Notes: a model not told the origin generated them from the letters alone. Shown: positions 8,202 through 17,039, counted from the first letter of the stretch. The stretch: 64,000 nucleotides of DNA from Candidatus Rifleibacteriota bacterium (GCA_015232575.1 JADFZL010000007.1:64277-128276); one strand, 5' to 3'. Translations and numbers: made by a program.

Positions 8202-8488
8202 ATTTTCTCTCCGGATACTCTTTTTTCAGATCAATTCTCTGTTTTTCCAACTAAACAAGACTGACAAAAAATACAACTTTTTGCCTCAAAAATCACGAAG
8301 TATGCAAAATCTTTGATAAAGGGGCAAATTTGCCTATAAACTTTGGGGTAAGCTGCCATCTCGAACGAATGTGAGAGATCTTATTAAATGCTAGATTTCT
8401 CCCTTTGGTCGAAATGACATAGTTTAATAACTCCTATATTAAGATTTGCTGTATATAAAAACAAGTCCTGGAGCAACTTATTGCTCTC
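8202..8488. other. Intergenic region upstream of the tandem array
   Basis: No gene is seen. It contains repeat copy B (8321-8450) and AT-rich sequence. Confidence 0.6.
8321..8450 (+). repeat. Dispersed palindromic element, copy B
   Basis: Same order as copy A: GGGGCAAATTTGC, an ACTTTGGGGTAAGCTG-like stretch, the palindrome pair around 8350-8418 (ATCTCGAACGAATGTGAGAG / TCTCCCTTTGGTCGAAATGA), then CTCCTATATTAAGATTTGC. Confidence 0.8.
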
Positions 8489-8517
8489 ATGACAATCTGG
8501 CAGAAAAAATTTATACT
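8489..8517 (+). promoter_or_regulatory. Possible promoter of the structured-repeat transcript
   Basis: ATGACA (8489-8494), 17-bp spacer, TATACT (8512-8517). It lies about 70 bp before the first 118-bp repeat unit, and no open reading frame starts downstream before the terminator at 9150-9181. Confidence 0.45.
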
Positions 8518-8583
8518 CCCACTTTAATTCTACCAGAAAATATACTAGTTTGATAGTACGGGAATTTTCATTTATTTTGGATC

Positions 8584-9033
8584 AAAAAGATGGTTAGTGG
8601 TCACGCACTAAATTCTGTCAGCGGAGATCACAAAGTGATCGACCGCGGGGAGTGAGACGGTCGAACTTGTTGCCGGAAATTTCCATATACTTTATTAGAA
8701 CAAAAAGATGGTTGGCAGGCAAGCGCTCAGCTTTGTAAACGGAGGTCACAAAGTGACCGACCGCGGGGAGTGAGACGGTCGAACTTGTTGCCGGAAATTT
8801 CCATATACTTTATTAGAACAAAAAGATGGTTGATAGGCAAGCGCTCAGCTTTGTAAACGGAGGTCACAAAGTGACCGACCGCGGGGAGTGAGACGGTCGA
8901 ACTTGTTGCCGGAAATTTCCATATACTTTATTAGAACAAAAAGATGGTTGATAGGCAAGCGCTCAGCTTTGTAAACGGAGGTCACAAAGTGACCGACCGC
9001 GGGGAGTGAGACGGTCGAACTTGTTCGACCGGC
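8584..9033 (+). repeat. Tandem array of 118-bp units, four copies
   Basis: Units start at GATGGTT 8589, 8707, 8825 and 8943, exactly 118 bp apart. Units 2-4 are nearly identical. Unit 1 differs mainly in its first 40 bases and in the hairpin arms. Units 1-3 end with GCCGGAAATTTCCATATACT; the fourth diverges after CGGTCGAACTTGTT. Sequence before unit 1 (about 8552-8584, GTACGGGAATTTTCATTTA) is a degenerate copy of the unit end. There are no unique spacers, so it is not a CRISPR array. Confidence 0.9.
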
Positions 9034-9057
9034 GAGAGGGGGCGCGTGCCCCCTCTC
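9034..9057. repeat. Perfect 10-bp hairpin GAGAGGGGGC / GCCCCCTCTC
   Basis: The loop is GCGT (9044-9047). An A-run, not a T-run, follows on the + strand. It directly follows a 9-bp inverted repeat, CGGTCGAAC-TT-GTTCGACCG (9012-9031). Confidence 0.75.
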
Positions 9058-9149
9058 TAAAAAAGATTAAAATAATTTTCATTATTATGTTAAGAAAACT
9101 TCATCTTCGGTCGAAAAGGAAGATGTATTTGTTTGCCTCCTTATGTATC

Positions 9150-9181
9150 AGGCTGGAACTTAATGATTCCGGCCTTTTTTT
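9150..9181 (+). terminator. Rho-independent terminator
   Basis: AGGCTGGAA, 8-nt loop, TTCCGGCCT, then TTTTTTTAT. The stem is 9 bp with one G-T pair and the T-run follows at once. No protein gene ends upstream on this strand, so it implies a noncoding transcript from the repeat array. Confidence 0.7.
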
Positions 9182-9288
9182 ATTTAGGAAAAAATGTTAT
9201 AAATGACCCTTTGAATATTTGTATTGAAAAATAAAATGATGTCAGATTCCAGTGGATCACTGATGAGAGAAAACGTAAAAAGTAAAGG

Positions 9289-12267
9289 GTGCGCCCCATT
9301 TTATTAAGCAGCATGCATAAAAAAGCCTGTATCAATGCGGGTGCGTTTTTTTCGGCTTATTCCTTCGGAGAAGGTGTAATAACGCCGGAAAAGCTTGCTG
9401 TAAAATTAAAAGAACTGAATCATCCATTTTTGCCAATTACAGATTCCGCAGGTTTCTGGAATCTTGTTCCTGCGATTAAGGCCGCAACGAAATTTGATTT
9501 GAAAATAATTCCAGGAGCATTTTTTCCCCTGAACGATGGCGGTTTCTTCCTTTACTCCGGTGATGAAGAGTCTTACAGGTCTATTTGCAGGATTATAAGC
9601 TGCCTTCATTTTTCCCGAAAACAGACAGATGGAGCTTTGTTTAACACAGAAGATCTGAGATTGCTCGGTGGCACAGGAAGAGCAGTAGCAATTGGCAAAG
9701 AAGCACTGGAGAACATTCCAAAGATACCACCTTCGTGGAAATCATTCTGGGGAATTCCTGAAATGTTTCCCATGGCTGAAGCAAAAAAAATTGCTCCGGT
9801 TGCGAGGCAGTTCAGGGTAACTCCAGCTGCTTTTCCAGTTCTAAGATATACCGATAAAACCGATCAGACAACACTTAAAATTGTAAAGGCAATACACGAA
9901 AATGAACTGGCCTCAAGAATAGAAATTCCCGAATCGGGAATGCTCCGCGAACCTGACGTAATGGCTTCGGTGTATTCATGGTTCCCTGAATGCATCGAAG
10001 GAAACAAGCGTTTTTTTGAATTTCACTTCTGGGCTCCGCCAACTGGAATTTATCACACTCCTGAAATGTCTGCGAATTCAGAATTATCCAGAATAAAACT
10101 CTGGAAACTTGCCGAAAATGGTGCCAGAAAACGCTATGGAACAATTACTCCGCAGATTCTGAACCGTCTCAAATATGAATTCAACATTATTATCGAAAAG
10201 AACTTTACCGACTATTTTCTGCTTGTTCACGAAATCACAGAAGAAGCCGAGAGGCTTGGACACCGCGTTCTGGGGAGAGGTTCCGCTGCGAACAGTATTA
10301 TTTCATATTGTCTGAGATTTACTCATGTTGATCCATTGAAATATGGCCTTTTCTTCGAAAGGTTTCTAAACCCGCAACGGTCTTCCCCGCCAGACATTGA
10401 TCTTGATTTTTCCTGGAGAATCCGCGACGAGATATACAGTTTTCTGCAGAAACGCTGGGGAAATGATAAAGTTGCGCTCATTTCAGCACATATAACTCTC
10501 GGCGGCAGAGGCGCAATCAGGGAAACAGGTAAGACACTCGGCTTTACTGAGATTGAAATATCAAAGCTGACAAAAGCTGTAGGACACAAATCTATATGTG
10601 ATTTAAACAATATCGATAACTTTTCTCCTTCTGAAAGAAAACTTCTGAAAACCGCTTCGCTTGTTGAAGGTTTACCAGTTCATTTAAGCCTACATGCCGG
10701 CGGAGTCGTTATTTCACCATCCGGCATTGATCACTTTACCCCGATTCAGCCTTCTTCCAAGCCTATTCCGATGACACAAATGGATATGTATTCGCTTGAG
10801 GAAATAGGACTGGTAAAAATTGATCTCCTTTCTCAGCGCGCTCTGGGTGTTTATTGCGATCTCATGAATCATCTAAGAATAAACAAAGTTCTAAACCCGA
10901 TACTTGAAGACGTTGAAGCAATTACAAATGATCCGCTGGTCTCTGAGGCTCTTATGAATGGAGATACCATCGGAGTTTTCTACATCGAATCGCCTGGAAT
11001 GCGTTCACTGCTTAAGAAACTGAAATGCCGCACTTTCAGCGAGTTGACGGCTGCGAGTTCAATAATAAGGCCCGGAGTTGCTGAAAGCGGAATGATGCAG
11101 ACCTATATAAAACGCCATCGTGATAGATCTGAGGTTCCGCTAATTCACCCGCTGCTTGAAGATATTCTGTCTGAAACTTATGGTGTAATGATTTATCAGG
11201 AAGATGTAATTAAGTGTTCATGCGCGATTGCTGGTTTTTCTCTCGGCGATGCCGATCTTCTGCGACGAGCAATGAGTGGAAAGCATCGTGGAGACACTGA
11301 AATGGATAAAATCAGAGAAAGATTTCTCGAAGGCGCTTTCAATCGCGGCGTTGATGAAAATACTGCTCTGGAAATCTGGAGGCAGATTGAAAGTTTTTCC
11401 GGATATGCTTTCTGCAAAGCACACAGTGCGTCTTATGCAATACTATCGTTGCAGCTTCTCTGGATGAAAAGGCATTTCCCGGCCCACTTTGCTGCGGCAG
11501 TAATCAACAACAGAGGCGGTTTCTATAATCCGCAGGTCTACATTGATGACGCTGTAAGAAGTGGCATTAAATTTGAAGCACCAGATATAAACAAAAGTGA
11601 TTTTGACTGCACAGTTGCGGAAAATACTGTAACGATAGGGTTGTCCTTTGTTCAGTCTCTTTCAGAAATATCAATTTCGAATATTCTTTCAGAAAGAAAG
11701 CATTCACCTTTTCTGGGAGTGCCTGATTTCGCTGAAAGAGTTTCCCTGAGAGAAAATGAATGGGAAAATCTTATTAAAAGCGGCGCGTTTCGAACATTCG
11801 CAAATCCGGCGGAGTGTCGCTGGCTTAGAAAATACGTTGAGCCGCCTTTTTCTTCCAGAAAGCCGCTTACATCTGTAGAAACTGCCAAACTTGAACTTGA
11901 ATCAACGGGTATGGCAACATCGATTAATCTGCTTGATTTATACACCTGTCCGGCTGGTGTCATCAGGGCCACAGAAATGGGCAAATTTACCGGCAAAAAA
12001 GTTAAAATGGCGGGAATAATAATTTCCTCAAAGACCGTTTATACAAAAAAAAATCAGAAAATGAAATTTCTGTCATTTGAAGATAAAACCGGAACCTTTG
12101 AAGTTATTCTTTTTCCGCAGGCATGTAAAAGCTTTTCTCAGATTTCATTTGACGTAGGGGCATTCATGATAGAGGGAATTGTTTCTTCAGAATACGACTC
12201 TCATTCATTAAACGCAAGCCTTATTAGGGCGCTTCCGCAAGTAAATACAAAAAACTATTCATTCTGA
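9289..12267 (+). CDS. dnaE: DNA polymerase III alpha subunit, DnaE-type, degenerate PHP domain
   Basis: C-family replicative or translesion DNA polymerase. The palm has PDIDLDF (D369, D371, D373) and LVKIDLLSQ (D512), the catalytic aspartates. YQEDVIKCSCAIAGFSLGDADLLRRAMSGK and GYAFCKAHSASYAILS are strong DnaE signatures, as is SLHAGGVVISP. The C-terminus has an OB fold (VKMAGIIISSKTVYTKKNQKMKFLSFEDKTG, shown only in part here). The N-terminal PHP domain keeps its outline but the metal-binding HxHSxYS and LTDHGN motifs read NAGAFFSAYS and ITDSAGF, so proofreading or phosphatase activity is unlikely. At 992 residues it is shorter than DnaE1 (about 1160) and near ImuC/DnaE2 (about 1050). No imuA or imuB is adjacent. 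Start uncertain: GTG 9289 or ATG 9313, neither with a well-spaced ribosome binding site. Confidence 0.88.
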   Translation: MRPILLSSMHKKACINAGAFFSAYSFGEGVITPEKLAVKLKELNHPFLPITDSAGFWNLVPAIKAATKFDLKIIPGAFFPLNDGGFFLYSGDEESYRSICRIISCLHFSRKQTDGALFNTEDLRLLGGTGRAVAIGKEALENIPKIPPSWKSFWGIPEMFPMAEAKKIAPVARQFRVTPAAFPVLRYTDKTDQTTLKIVKAIHENELASRIEIPESGMLREPDVMASVYSWFPECIEGNKRFFEFHFWAPPTGIYHTPEMSANSELSRIKLWKLAENGARKRYGTITPQILNRLKYEFNIIIEKNFTDYFLLVHEITEEAERLGHRVLGRGSAANSIISYCLRFTHVDPLKYGLFFERFLNPQRSSPPDIDLDFSWRIRDEIYSFLQKRWGNDKVALISAHITLGGRGAIRETGKTLGFTEIEISKLTKAVGHKSICDLNNIDNFSPSERKLLKTASLVEGLPVHLSLHAGGVVISPSGIDHFTPIQPSSKPIPMTQMDMYSLEEIGLVKIDLLSQRALGVYCDLMNHLRINKVLNPILEDVEAITNDPLVSEALMNGDTIGVFYIESPGMRSLLKKLKCRTFSELTAASSIIRPGVAESGMMQTYIKRHRDRSEVPLIHPLLEDILSETYGVMIYQEDVIKCSCAIAGFSLGDADLLRRAMSGKHRGDTEMDKIRERFLEGAFNRGVDENTALEIWRQIESFSGYAFCKAHSASYAILSLQLLWMKRHFPAHFAAAVINNRGGFYNPQVYIDDAVRSGIKFEAPDINKSDFDCTVAENTVTIGLSFVQSLSEISISNILSERKHSPFLGVPDFAERVSLRENEWENLIKSGAFRTFANPAECRWLRKYVEPPFSSRKPLTSVETAKLELESTGMATSINLLDLYTCPAGVIRATEMGKFTGKKVKMAGIIISSKTVYTKKNQKMKFLSFEDKTGTFEVILFPQACKSFSQISFDVGAFMIEGIVSSEYDSHSLNASLIRALPQVNTKNYSF

Positions 12268-12326
12268 TAGTAATTATGCCGATTAAACTTACCGTGTAGA
12301 GAAATAAATTTTGCCGGAGGTAAACT

Positions 12327-13340
12327 ATGCGGTCTGGGATGAGCGTAAAAAGAAGCCTGATTCCCGTATTAATTGTGGTGGCATTTGTTCTTGCGGGATG
12401 TTCAGACAGCAGTGTTGATAAGGGTGCGCTTGTCAATCCGATTGGTTCATATCAATCTGAAACAAGCACTTCCACGCTTGTAACAAATGGCCAGACTCAG
12501 ACACCAGGCGCTCTCAGCGCTCCGGTTGTTACAATTCCAACTCCAACAGATGGAAGAAATGACCACACGAATGCTCCGCTTCTTGATAACTGGCACCCCG
12601 GATGGCAGCAGACTGCCTGTTTTACATGTCATTCCGATCAATCAAGAATTCCGGATCACAATTATGCAAATACGTCTTTGTGTTATCTGTGTCATGGCAC
12701 AAATGGGCTTCCCGGCTTTGGAGATGCAACTCCGCCAGTGGTTAAAGGAATCATAACCGGTCCGACACAGAATTCAGTCGTTATTTCATGGACAACTGAT
12801 GAAGAGTGTATTTCAAGACTTGTGGTCAGAACGCTTGAAGGCGACAGAATGGAATTTCCGGTTTCTTCTGAATACAACACTTCTCACAGATACACTGTAA
12901 ACGGCCTGGTTCCTGATACAACATATTCTTACGAAATAAAAGCCACTGATCGCAGTGGAAATGTCACCAGCACTTCGTCTATTGGAAATCTGAATTTTAC
13001 AACACTTCCGAAAGTTGAAGTTATTACTTCAACGACTACTTCTACTGCTGTAACCGGGTTTTTCCTTTCACTTACCACGACCGTTACGACTCCATACAGC
13101 GTAAAAGTAAAATTCAAAACCGCAGAATTATGTACTGCAAAAGTAAATGTTGAAATTCTTTCCCTTGGAACTGAAAGAACTTATGATGGTCCGACGACTG
13201 CAAACACTGAATTTGATATGGATTGCGGTGGATTGTATGCGTCAAGTTCCTACAGATTATATATAACTGCAGTTGACTTGAACGGAACAACAAGAACTTC
13301 TACAAAAAGATCTTTCGTAACGCCACAATCTTCGAACTGA
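12327..13340 (+). CDS. Lipoprotein with two CxxCH haem motifs and fibronectin type III-like domains
   Basis: The N-terminus has a hydrophobic stretch ending in the lipobox VLAGC, so it is a lipid-anchored exported protein. Residues 98-102 read CFTCH and 119-123 CYLCH, two c-type haem attachment motifs spaced like a minimal multihaem cytochrome module. From about residue 138 come two beta-sandwich repeats. The first (PPVVKGIITGP...ISWTTDEE...VNGLVPDTTYSYEIKATDRSGN) is a fibronectin III / purple-acid-phosphatase-N type domain. The second is more divergent (residues about 230-335). Probably a periplasmic or surface electron carrier or haem-bound structural protein. GGAGG precedes the ATG at 6 bases. 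Whether haem is attached depends on a Ccm/Ccs system not in this window. Confidence 0.7.
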   Translation: MRSGMSVKRSLIPVLIVVAFVLAGCSDSSVDKGALVNPIGSYQSETSTSTLVTNGQTQTPGALSAPVVTIPTPTDGRNDHTNAPLLDNWHPGWQQTACFTCHSDQSRIPDHNYANTSLCYLCHGTNGLPGFGDATPPVVKGIITGPTQNSVVISWTTDEECISRLVVRTLEGDRMEFPVSSEYNTSHRYTVNGLVPDTTYSYEIKATDRSGNVTSTSSIGNLNFTTLPKVEVITSTTTSTAVTGFFLSLTTTVTTPYSVKVKFKTAELCTAKVNVEILSLGTERTYDGPTTANTEFDMDCGGLYASSSYRLYITAVDLNGTTRTSTKRSFVTPQSSN

Positions 13341-13361
13341 AAACTTAATGACACAGTTAAG

Positions 13362-13390
13362 TTGCAAATATTTCTAAAAACTGCTATACA
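13362..13390 (+). promoter_or_regulatory. Sigma-70-type promoter for accD-accA-sigma operon
   Basis: TTGCAA (13362-13367), 17-bp spacer, TATACA (13385-13390). It lies 46 bp before accD in the only gap ahead of the three coupled genes. Confidence 0.55.
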
Positions 13391-13436
13391 GTCAGAGTTT
13401 ATTATTTAAACCTAAAGTGTTCAGGAAAATGTAAAT

Positions 13437-14264
13437 ATGGGATGGCTCTCTCGATTAACCGGCTCTTCACAGAAGGAAATACCTTCCGATATCTGGAAAA
13501 AATGCTCCAGATGCTCGGAAGTTATAATAAATAAGGAACTGACCAAACATCTTTTTCTTTGTCCAAAATGCGACCATCATCTGAGAATGCCCGTCTGGGA
13601 CCGCATTGCGCTTCTTACAGACGACAACTCTTTTGTTGAAATGGATTCAACAATGGAATCCATTGATCCGTTAAATTTTGTTGACACACAGCCATATATT
13701 TCACGTCTGAAGAAATCAATAGAAACAACTGACAGCTACGAGGCTGTTATCTGCGGCGAAGCAAAGATTGACGGACGTGATTTCATGCTTGGAGTTATGA
13801 ACTTCGATTTCATGGGTGGAAGTATGGGCTCTGTCGTAGGGGAAAAGATTGTCAGAATGATGGAACGCGGGCTGAAAAAGCGTGCTCCGGTTGTAACTGT
13901 TTCTGCTTCAGGCGGTGCAAGAATGCAGGAAGGTATTCTCTCGCTCATGCAGATGGCAAAAACATCACAGGCTGCCGCGTGCCTGAGTGAAGCAAGAATT
14001 CCGTTCTTTTCGCTGCTTACTGACCCTACTACCGGCGGCGTATCAGCAAGCTTTGCAATGCTGGCAGATATTAATATTTCTGAACCTGAGGCACTGATTG
14101 GTTTTGCCGGGCCAAGGGTTATCGAACAGACTATCAGGCAGAAACTTCCAGAAGGTTTTCAGCGCGCAAAATTTCTGCTGGAACATGGAATGGTTGACAT
14201 GATTGTTCACCGGAGACAGTTGAAAAATACGATATCCAAACTGCTCTCTCTATTACTGGACTAA
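13437..14264 (+). CDS. accD: Acetyl-CoA carboxylase carboxyltransferase beta subunit
   Basis: Beta half of the carboxyltransferase that moves CO2 from carboxybiotin to acetyl-CoA, the committed step of fatty acid synthesis. The N-terminal zinc ribbon has C23-x2-C26 and C42-x2-C45, the feature that separates AccD from other carboxyltransferases. The crotonase-like core has VSASGGARMQEG and the LTDPTTGGVSASFAML motif. 275 residues is normal. accA follows 19 bases later, so both subunits are made together. The AccB biotin carrier and AccC are not in this window. Confidence 0.96.
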   Translation: MGWLSRLTGSSQKEIPSDIWKKCSRCSEVIINKELTKHLFLCPKCDHHLRMPVWDRIALLTDDNSFVEMDSTMESIDPLNFVDTQPYISRLKKSIETTDSYEAVICGEAKIDGRDFMLGVMNFDFMGGSMGSVVGEKIVRMMERGLKKRAPVVTVSASGGARMQEGILSLMQMAKTSQAAACLSEARIPFFSLLTDPTTGGVSASFAMLADINISEPEALIGFAGPRVIEQTIRQKLPEGFQRAKFLLEHGMVDMIVHRRQLKNTISKLLSLLLD

Positions 14265-14283
14265 TATTCATGGCGGAGCTGCA

Positions 14284-15267
14284 ATGACTCAGGAATTCGA
14301 ATTCGAACGACCCATTACAGAGCTTGAAAAGCGTCTGAAAGATCTGCAGACCCTCTCTGAAGAGGGAAACATCGATCTCTCGCGTGAAATAACGGCTATT
14401 GCCGATAAAATTGAAGCGATGAAAGCTGAAGTTTTCAGAAATCTTGAACCATGGCAGATAACGCAGGTTGCAAGACATATTCAGCGCACATCTACTCTTG
14501 ATTACGTAAAACTGATTTTTGGTGAAGATAATTTTGTTGAGCTTCACGGAGATCGGCTGTTTGGCGAAGATACATCAATAATCACCGGGTTTGCCGATCT
14601 TGGCGAAAGACCTGTTGCCCTGATCGGACATCAAAAAGGCCATGATACAGAAGAAAATATTTTCAGAAATTTCGGCATGCCTCATCCAGAGGGCTATCGG
14701 AAAAGCATGAGAATTATGAAAATGGCCGAGAAGTTCGGACGGCCGATTATTGTATTTATAGACACTCCCGGAGCATTTCCCGGTATTGGTGCTGAAGAAC
14801 GTGGACAAAGCGAAGCTATTGCAAGATCAATAATGACAATGTCCAGAGTAAGAGTTCCTGTGATGTGCTTTGTTATTGGCGAAGGCGGCAGTGGTGGAGC
14901 TCTTGCGATAGGTATTGGCGACAGGGTTTATATGCTTGAATACTCTGTGTATTCAGTAATTTCCGCTGAAGGCTGTGCCGCAATTCTCTGGAAAGATTCT
15001 TCCAAGGCTAAGGAAGCGGCCACATCTCTTAAGATGAGAGCTCAGGATCTATTGCAACTGGGTGTAATTGATGGAATAATTCCCGAACCCCTTGGAGGAG
15101 TTCACAGAAACCCCGAAATGGTTGCGCGTCTGATAAAAAAAATGATTTTATCAGAACTTCCCAAATTATGTTCACTTTCGCCGGATGAACTTGTGAGCAG
15201 AAGATATTCAAAATTTCGCCAGCTTGGTGCATATAAGATCGAAGAGGATTTCGAGAAAGATGCCTGA
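14284..15267 (+). CDS. accA: Acetyl-CoA carboxylase carboxyltransferase alpha subunit
   Basis: Alpha half of the carboxyltransferase, partner of AccD in an alpha2-beta2 enzyme. It has the N-terminal LEKRLKDLQ helix, [70 protein letters not shown] and the oxyanion-loop [15 protein letters not shown], all typical of AccA. 327 residues is the normal length (E. coli 319). The stop overlaps the preferred start of the downstream sigma factor by 8 bases. Confidence 0.97.
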   Translation: MTQEFEFERPITELEKRLKDLQTLSEEGNIDLSREITAIADKIEAMKAEVFRNLEPWQITQVARHIQRTSTLDYVKLIFGEDNFVELHGDRLFGEDTSIITGFADLGERPVALIGHQKGHDTEENIFRNFGMPHPEGYRKSMRIMKMAEKFGRPIIVFIDTPGAFPGIGAEERGQSEAIARSIMTMSRVRVPVMCFVIGEGGSGGALAIGIGDRVYMLEYSVYSVISAEGCAAILWKDSSKAKEAATSLKMRAQDLLQLGVIDGIIPEPLGGVHRNPEMVARLIKKMILSELPKLCSLSPDELVSRRYSKFRQLGAYKIEEDFEKDA

Positions 15268-16312
15268 AAAAAAGAATCGTATCTCTGAAGATTCAAAGAA
15301 AAAGAAACTTAAATCGGAAAAAGCTGTGCCCGTGGCCGTTTCTATTCCTGAAGAAATTCAGCCTGAAGAGGACGATAAATTTACGGATACAGAAACAGAT
15401 CAGACAGGTGAGCTTGCGGCAGTCGAACACCGTGAATACGAGGATGAAGAAGCCGAAGCACCTGAACGCGAGAAAGCAGAATCAATATTTGACGATTCGG
15501 TCAAAATATATCTTCAGCAGCTGACAAAGCTCAGCCTGGCAACAGCAGAAGACGAAGTGAAGTTTGCCAAGAAAATTCTTGAGGGAGATGCAGAAGCACG
15601 TGATGCGCTTATTACTGCCAACCTCAGACTTGTAGTAAGTATCGCAAAAAAATATACAAACCGTGGCCTTCTTTTTCTTGATCTTATTCAGGAAGGAAAC
15701 CTCGGACTTCTGCGTTCAATAGAAAAATTTGATTATACCATGGGATATAAATTTTCGACATATTCCACCTGGTGGATCAGGCAGGCAATTACCCGCGCTA
15801 TTGCAGAGCAATCAAGGGTTATACGCATTCCTGTCCATATAATGGAAATTGTAAATAAAATCAAACGTACTATAAGAATTTTTCAGCAGGAGCACGGGAG
15901 AGAGCCAACAGTCACTGAAATCTCAGTAACTCTCGGTTTGCCTGAAGAGAGGGTAGAAGAGGTTGTCAAGCTCACCCAGGAGCCTGTCTCATTTGAAGTC
16001 AGCGTTGGCACCAAAGAAGATTCTTCTCTCGAAAATTTCATAAGAGATTCAGATGCTGCTTCACCAGAAGAGGCTGTAATAGATTCACTGCTGAGAGAAC
16101 AGATAAATAAAACACTTGAGGGACTTTCTGAAAAGGAGCGTTTTGTAATTACGCTTCGCTTTGGTCTCGACGACGGAATACCACGTTCTCTTGAGGAAAT
16201 AGGCAGAATAATGTCTGTAACTCGTGAGAGAGTACGACAGGTTGAAGAAAAAGCTCTTAAAAAACTTCGGGCTCAGGCATCGCCTACATTAAAAGATTTT
16301 TTCAACAGGTAG
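15260..16312 (+). CDS. Sigma-70 family RNA polymerase sigma factor (RpoD/RpoS group)
   Basis: Group 1 or 2 sigma factor. After an acidic, low-complexity N-terminus of about 75 residues come region 1.2 ([21 protein letters not shown]), regions 2.1-2.4 ([58 protein letters not shown]), region 3, and regions 4.1-4.2 ([38 protein letters not shown]). Region 1.1 is absent. At about 350 residues this could be the housekeeping sigma of a small-sigma lineage or an RpoS-like alternative; the sequence alone does not decide. The ATG at 15260 overlaps the accA stop and gives a normal N-terminus. An in-frame GTG at 15224 lies deep inside accA and is less likely. Confidence 0.9.
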   Translation: MPEKKNRISEDSKKKKLKSEKAVPVAVSIPEEIQPEEDDKFTDTETDQTGELAAVEHREYEDEEAEAPEREKAESIFDDSVKIYLQQLTKLSLATAEDEVKFAKKILEGDAEARDALITANLRLVVSIAKKYTNRGLLFLDLIQEGNLGLLRSIEKFDYTMGYKFSTYSTWWIRQAITRAIAEQSRVIRIPVHIMEIVNKIKRTIRIFQQEHGREPTVTEISVTLGLPEERVEEVVKLTQEPVSFEVSVGTKEDSSLENFIRDSDAASPEEAVIDSLLREQINKTLEGLSEKERFVITLRFGLDDGIPRSLEEIGRIMSVTRERVRQVEEKALKKLRAQASPTLKDFFNR

Positions 16313-16322
16313 AATCAATATA

Positions 16323-16351
16323 TTGACTTTAAATAGACACTGCGATAAGAT
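16323..16351 (+). promoter_or_regulatory. Sigma-70-type promoter for the HAMP gene
   Basis: TTGACT (16323-16328), 17-bp spacer, TAAGAT (16346-16351), 46 bp before the TTG start at 16398. This makes the HAMP gene independent of the sigma-factor operon. Confidence 0.55.
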
Positions 16352-16397
16352 TAAACGGAAAATTGATTGAAATTTCATAAGGCAGGAGGAGCTTGCT

Positions 16398-17006
16398 TTG
16401 TCTCAGCGAAAAAATTATTTCATCGCCAAGGGCATGCAGAGTAAATTTGCAGGCACGGTTTTATTGCTTGTTTTTCTCATCACTGTGATCACAGCGTGTA
16501 ATATCTATGTGCTTGCATCGTTTTTTATGAATACGAAGGCAACCATCAGCGAAGGTCAGACTGCGGAAACGATGATGAAGCTTTTCATTGTTGATTTATG
16601 GCCACGTCTGCTGCTGTTGATTCTTGTGAATGTGATAATAATTTTTATTGTCAGTATCATGTATTCGCATCAGATAGCGGGTCCGGCGTATAAGCTCGAA
16701 AAGAGTATTAACCGGATAGCAGGAGGGGATTTGACCTTTGAGATTCATTTGAGAAAGAATGATAACCTCAAGGAAGTAGCTGTAGCAATTAACAAGATGC
16801 TTGCCAAATTCCGCGAGACAATTGCCAGTGCTAAGGTTCTCAGCGATGACATTGCAGAAAAAATGCAGATTCTTGGAACAGATGAAAAGTTTGCAGCTCT
16901 TTCCAGAAGTGCAGAATCTCTCCGAGAGAAAATCTCAATGTTTAAAATTATTAAAGATGAAACCCCCGTTGAGAAATCTTCAACAACACAGGAAGAATCA
17001 GATTGA
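16398..17006 (+). CDS. Two-helix membrane protein with HAMP domain, no output domain
   Basis: Transmembrane helices lie at about residues 18-40 and 71-92, with a short periplasmic loop of about 30 residues between. A HAMP domain follows (about 93-146: HQIAGPAYKLEKSINRIAGGDLTFEIHLRKND...VAVAINKM), then a helical tail of about 55 residues. There is no kinase, cyclase or methyl-accepting domain, so it cannot signal by itself in the usual way. It may pair with a separate partner or act as a structural coupler. The start is TTG with GGAGGAG upstream. A strong terminator follows at 17040-17062, so this is a single-gene unit. Confidence 0.7.
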   Translation: MSQRKNYFIAKGMQSKFAGTVLLLVFLITVITACNIYVLASFFMNTKATISEGQTAETMMKLFIVDLWPRLLLLILVNVIIIFIVSIMYSHQIAGPAYKLEKSINRIAGGDLTFEIHLRKNDNLKEVAVAINKMLAKFRETIASAKVLSDDIAEKMQILGTDEKFAALSRSAESLREKISMFKIIKDETPVEKSSTTQEESD

Positions 17007-17039
17007 GTGAAGCTTTAATAGTATTTCCCATGGGGGAAG

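Larger units (their letters stand above)
8524..9181 (+). ncRNA. Putative structured noncoding RNA containing four 118-nt repeats
   Basis: A promoter-like sequence (8489-8517) and a Rho-independent terminator (9150-9181) on the same strand enclose about 650 nt with no credible protein gene. The tandem unit length (118) is not a multiple of three, so any reading frame is broken between units. Each full unit can form a hairpin GGTCAC-AAA-GTGACC and a second one CGACCG...CGGTCG. In unit 1 the first hairpin is GATCAC-AAA-GTGATC, a compensatory change at both sides of the stem. The last unit ends in two perfect inverted repeats (9012-9031 and 9034-9057). Transcription is inferred, not shown, and no known RNA family was recognised. 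Confidence 0.4.

Noticed and set aside
8584..9033. CRISPR-like array
   Set aside because: Units are contiguous 118-bp copies with no unique spacers and no cas genes nearby.
9006..9206. 66-codon + strand frame from the last repeat unit
   Set aside because: It begins inside the repeat array, spans two hairpins and the terminator, and has no ribosome binding site.
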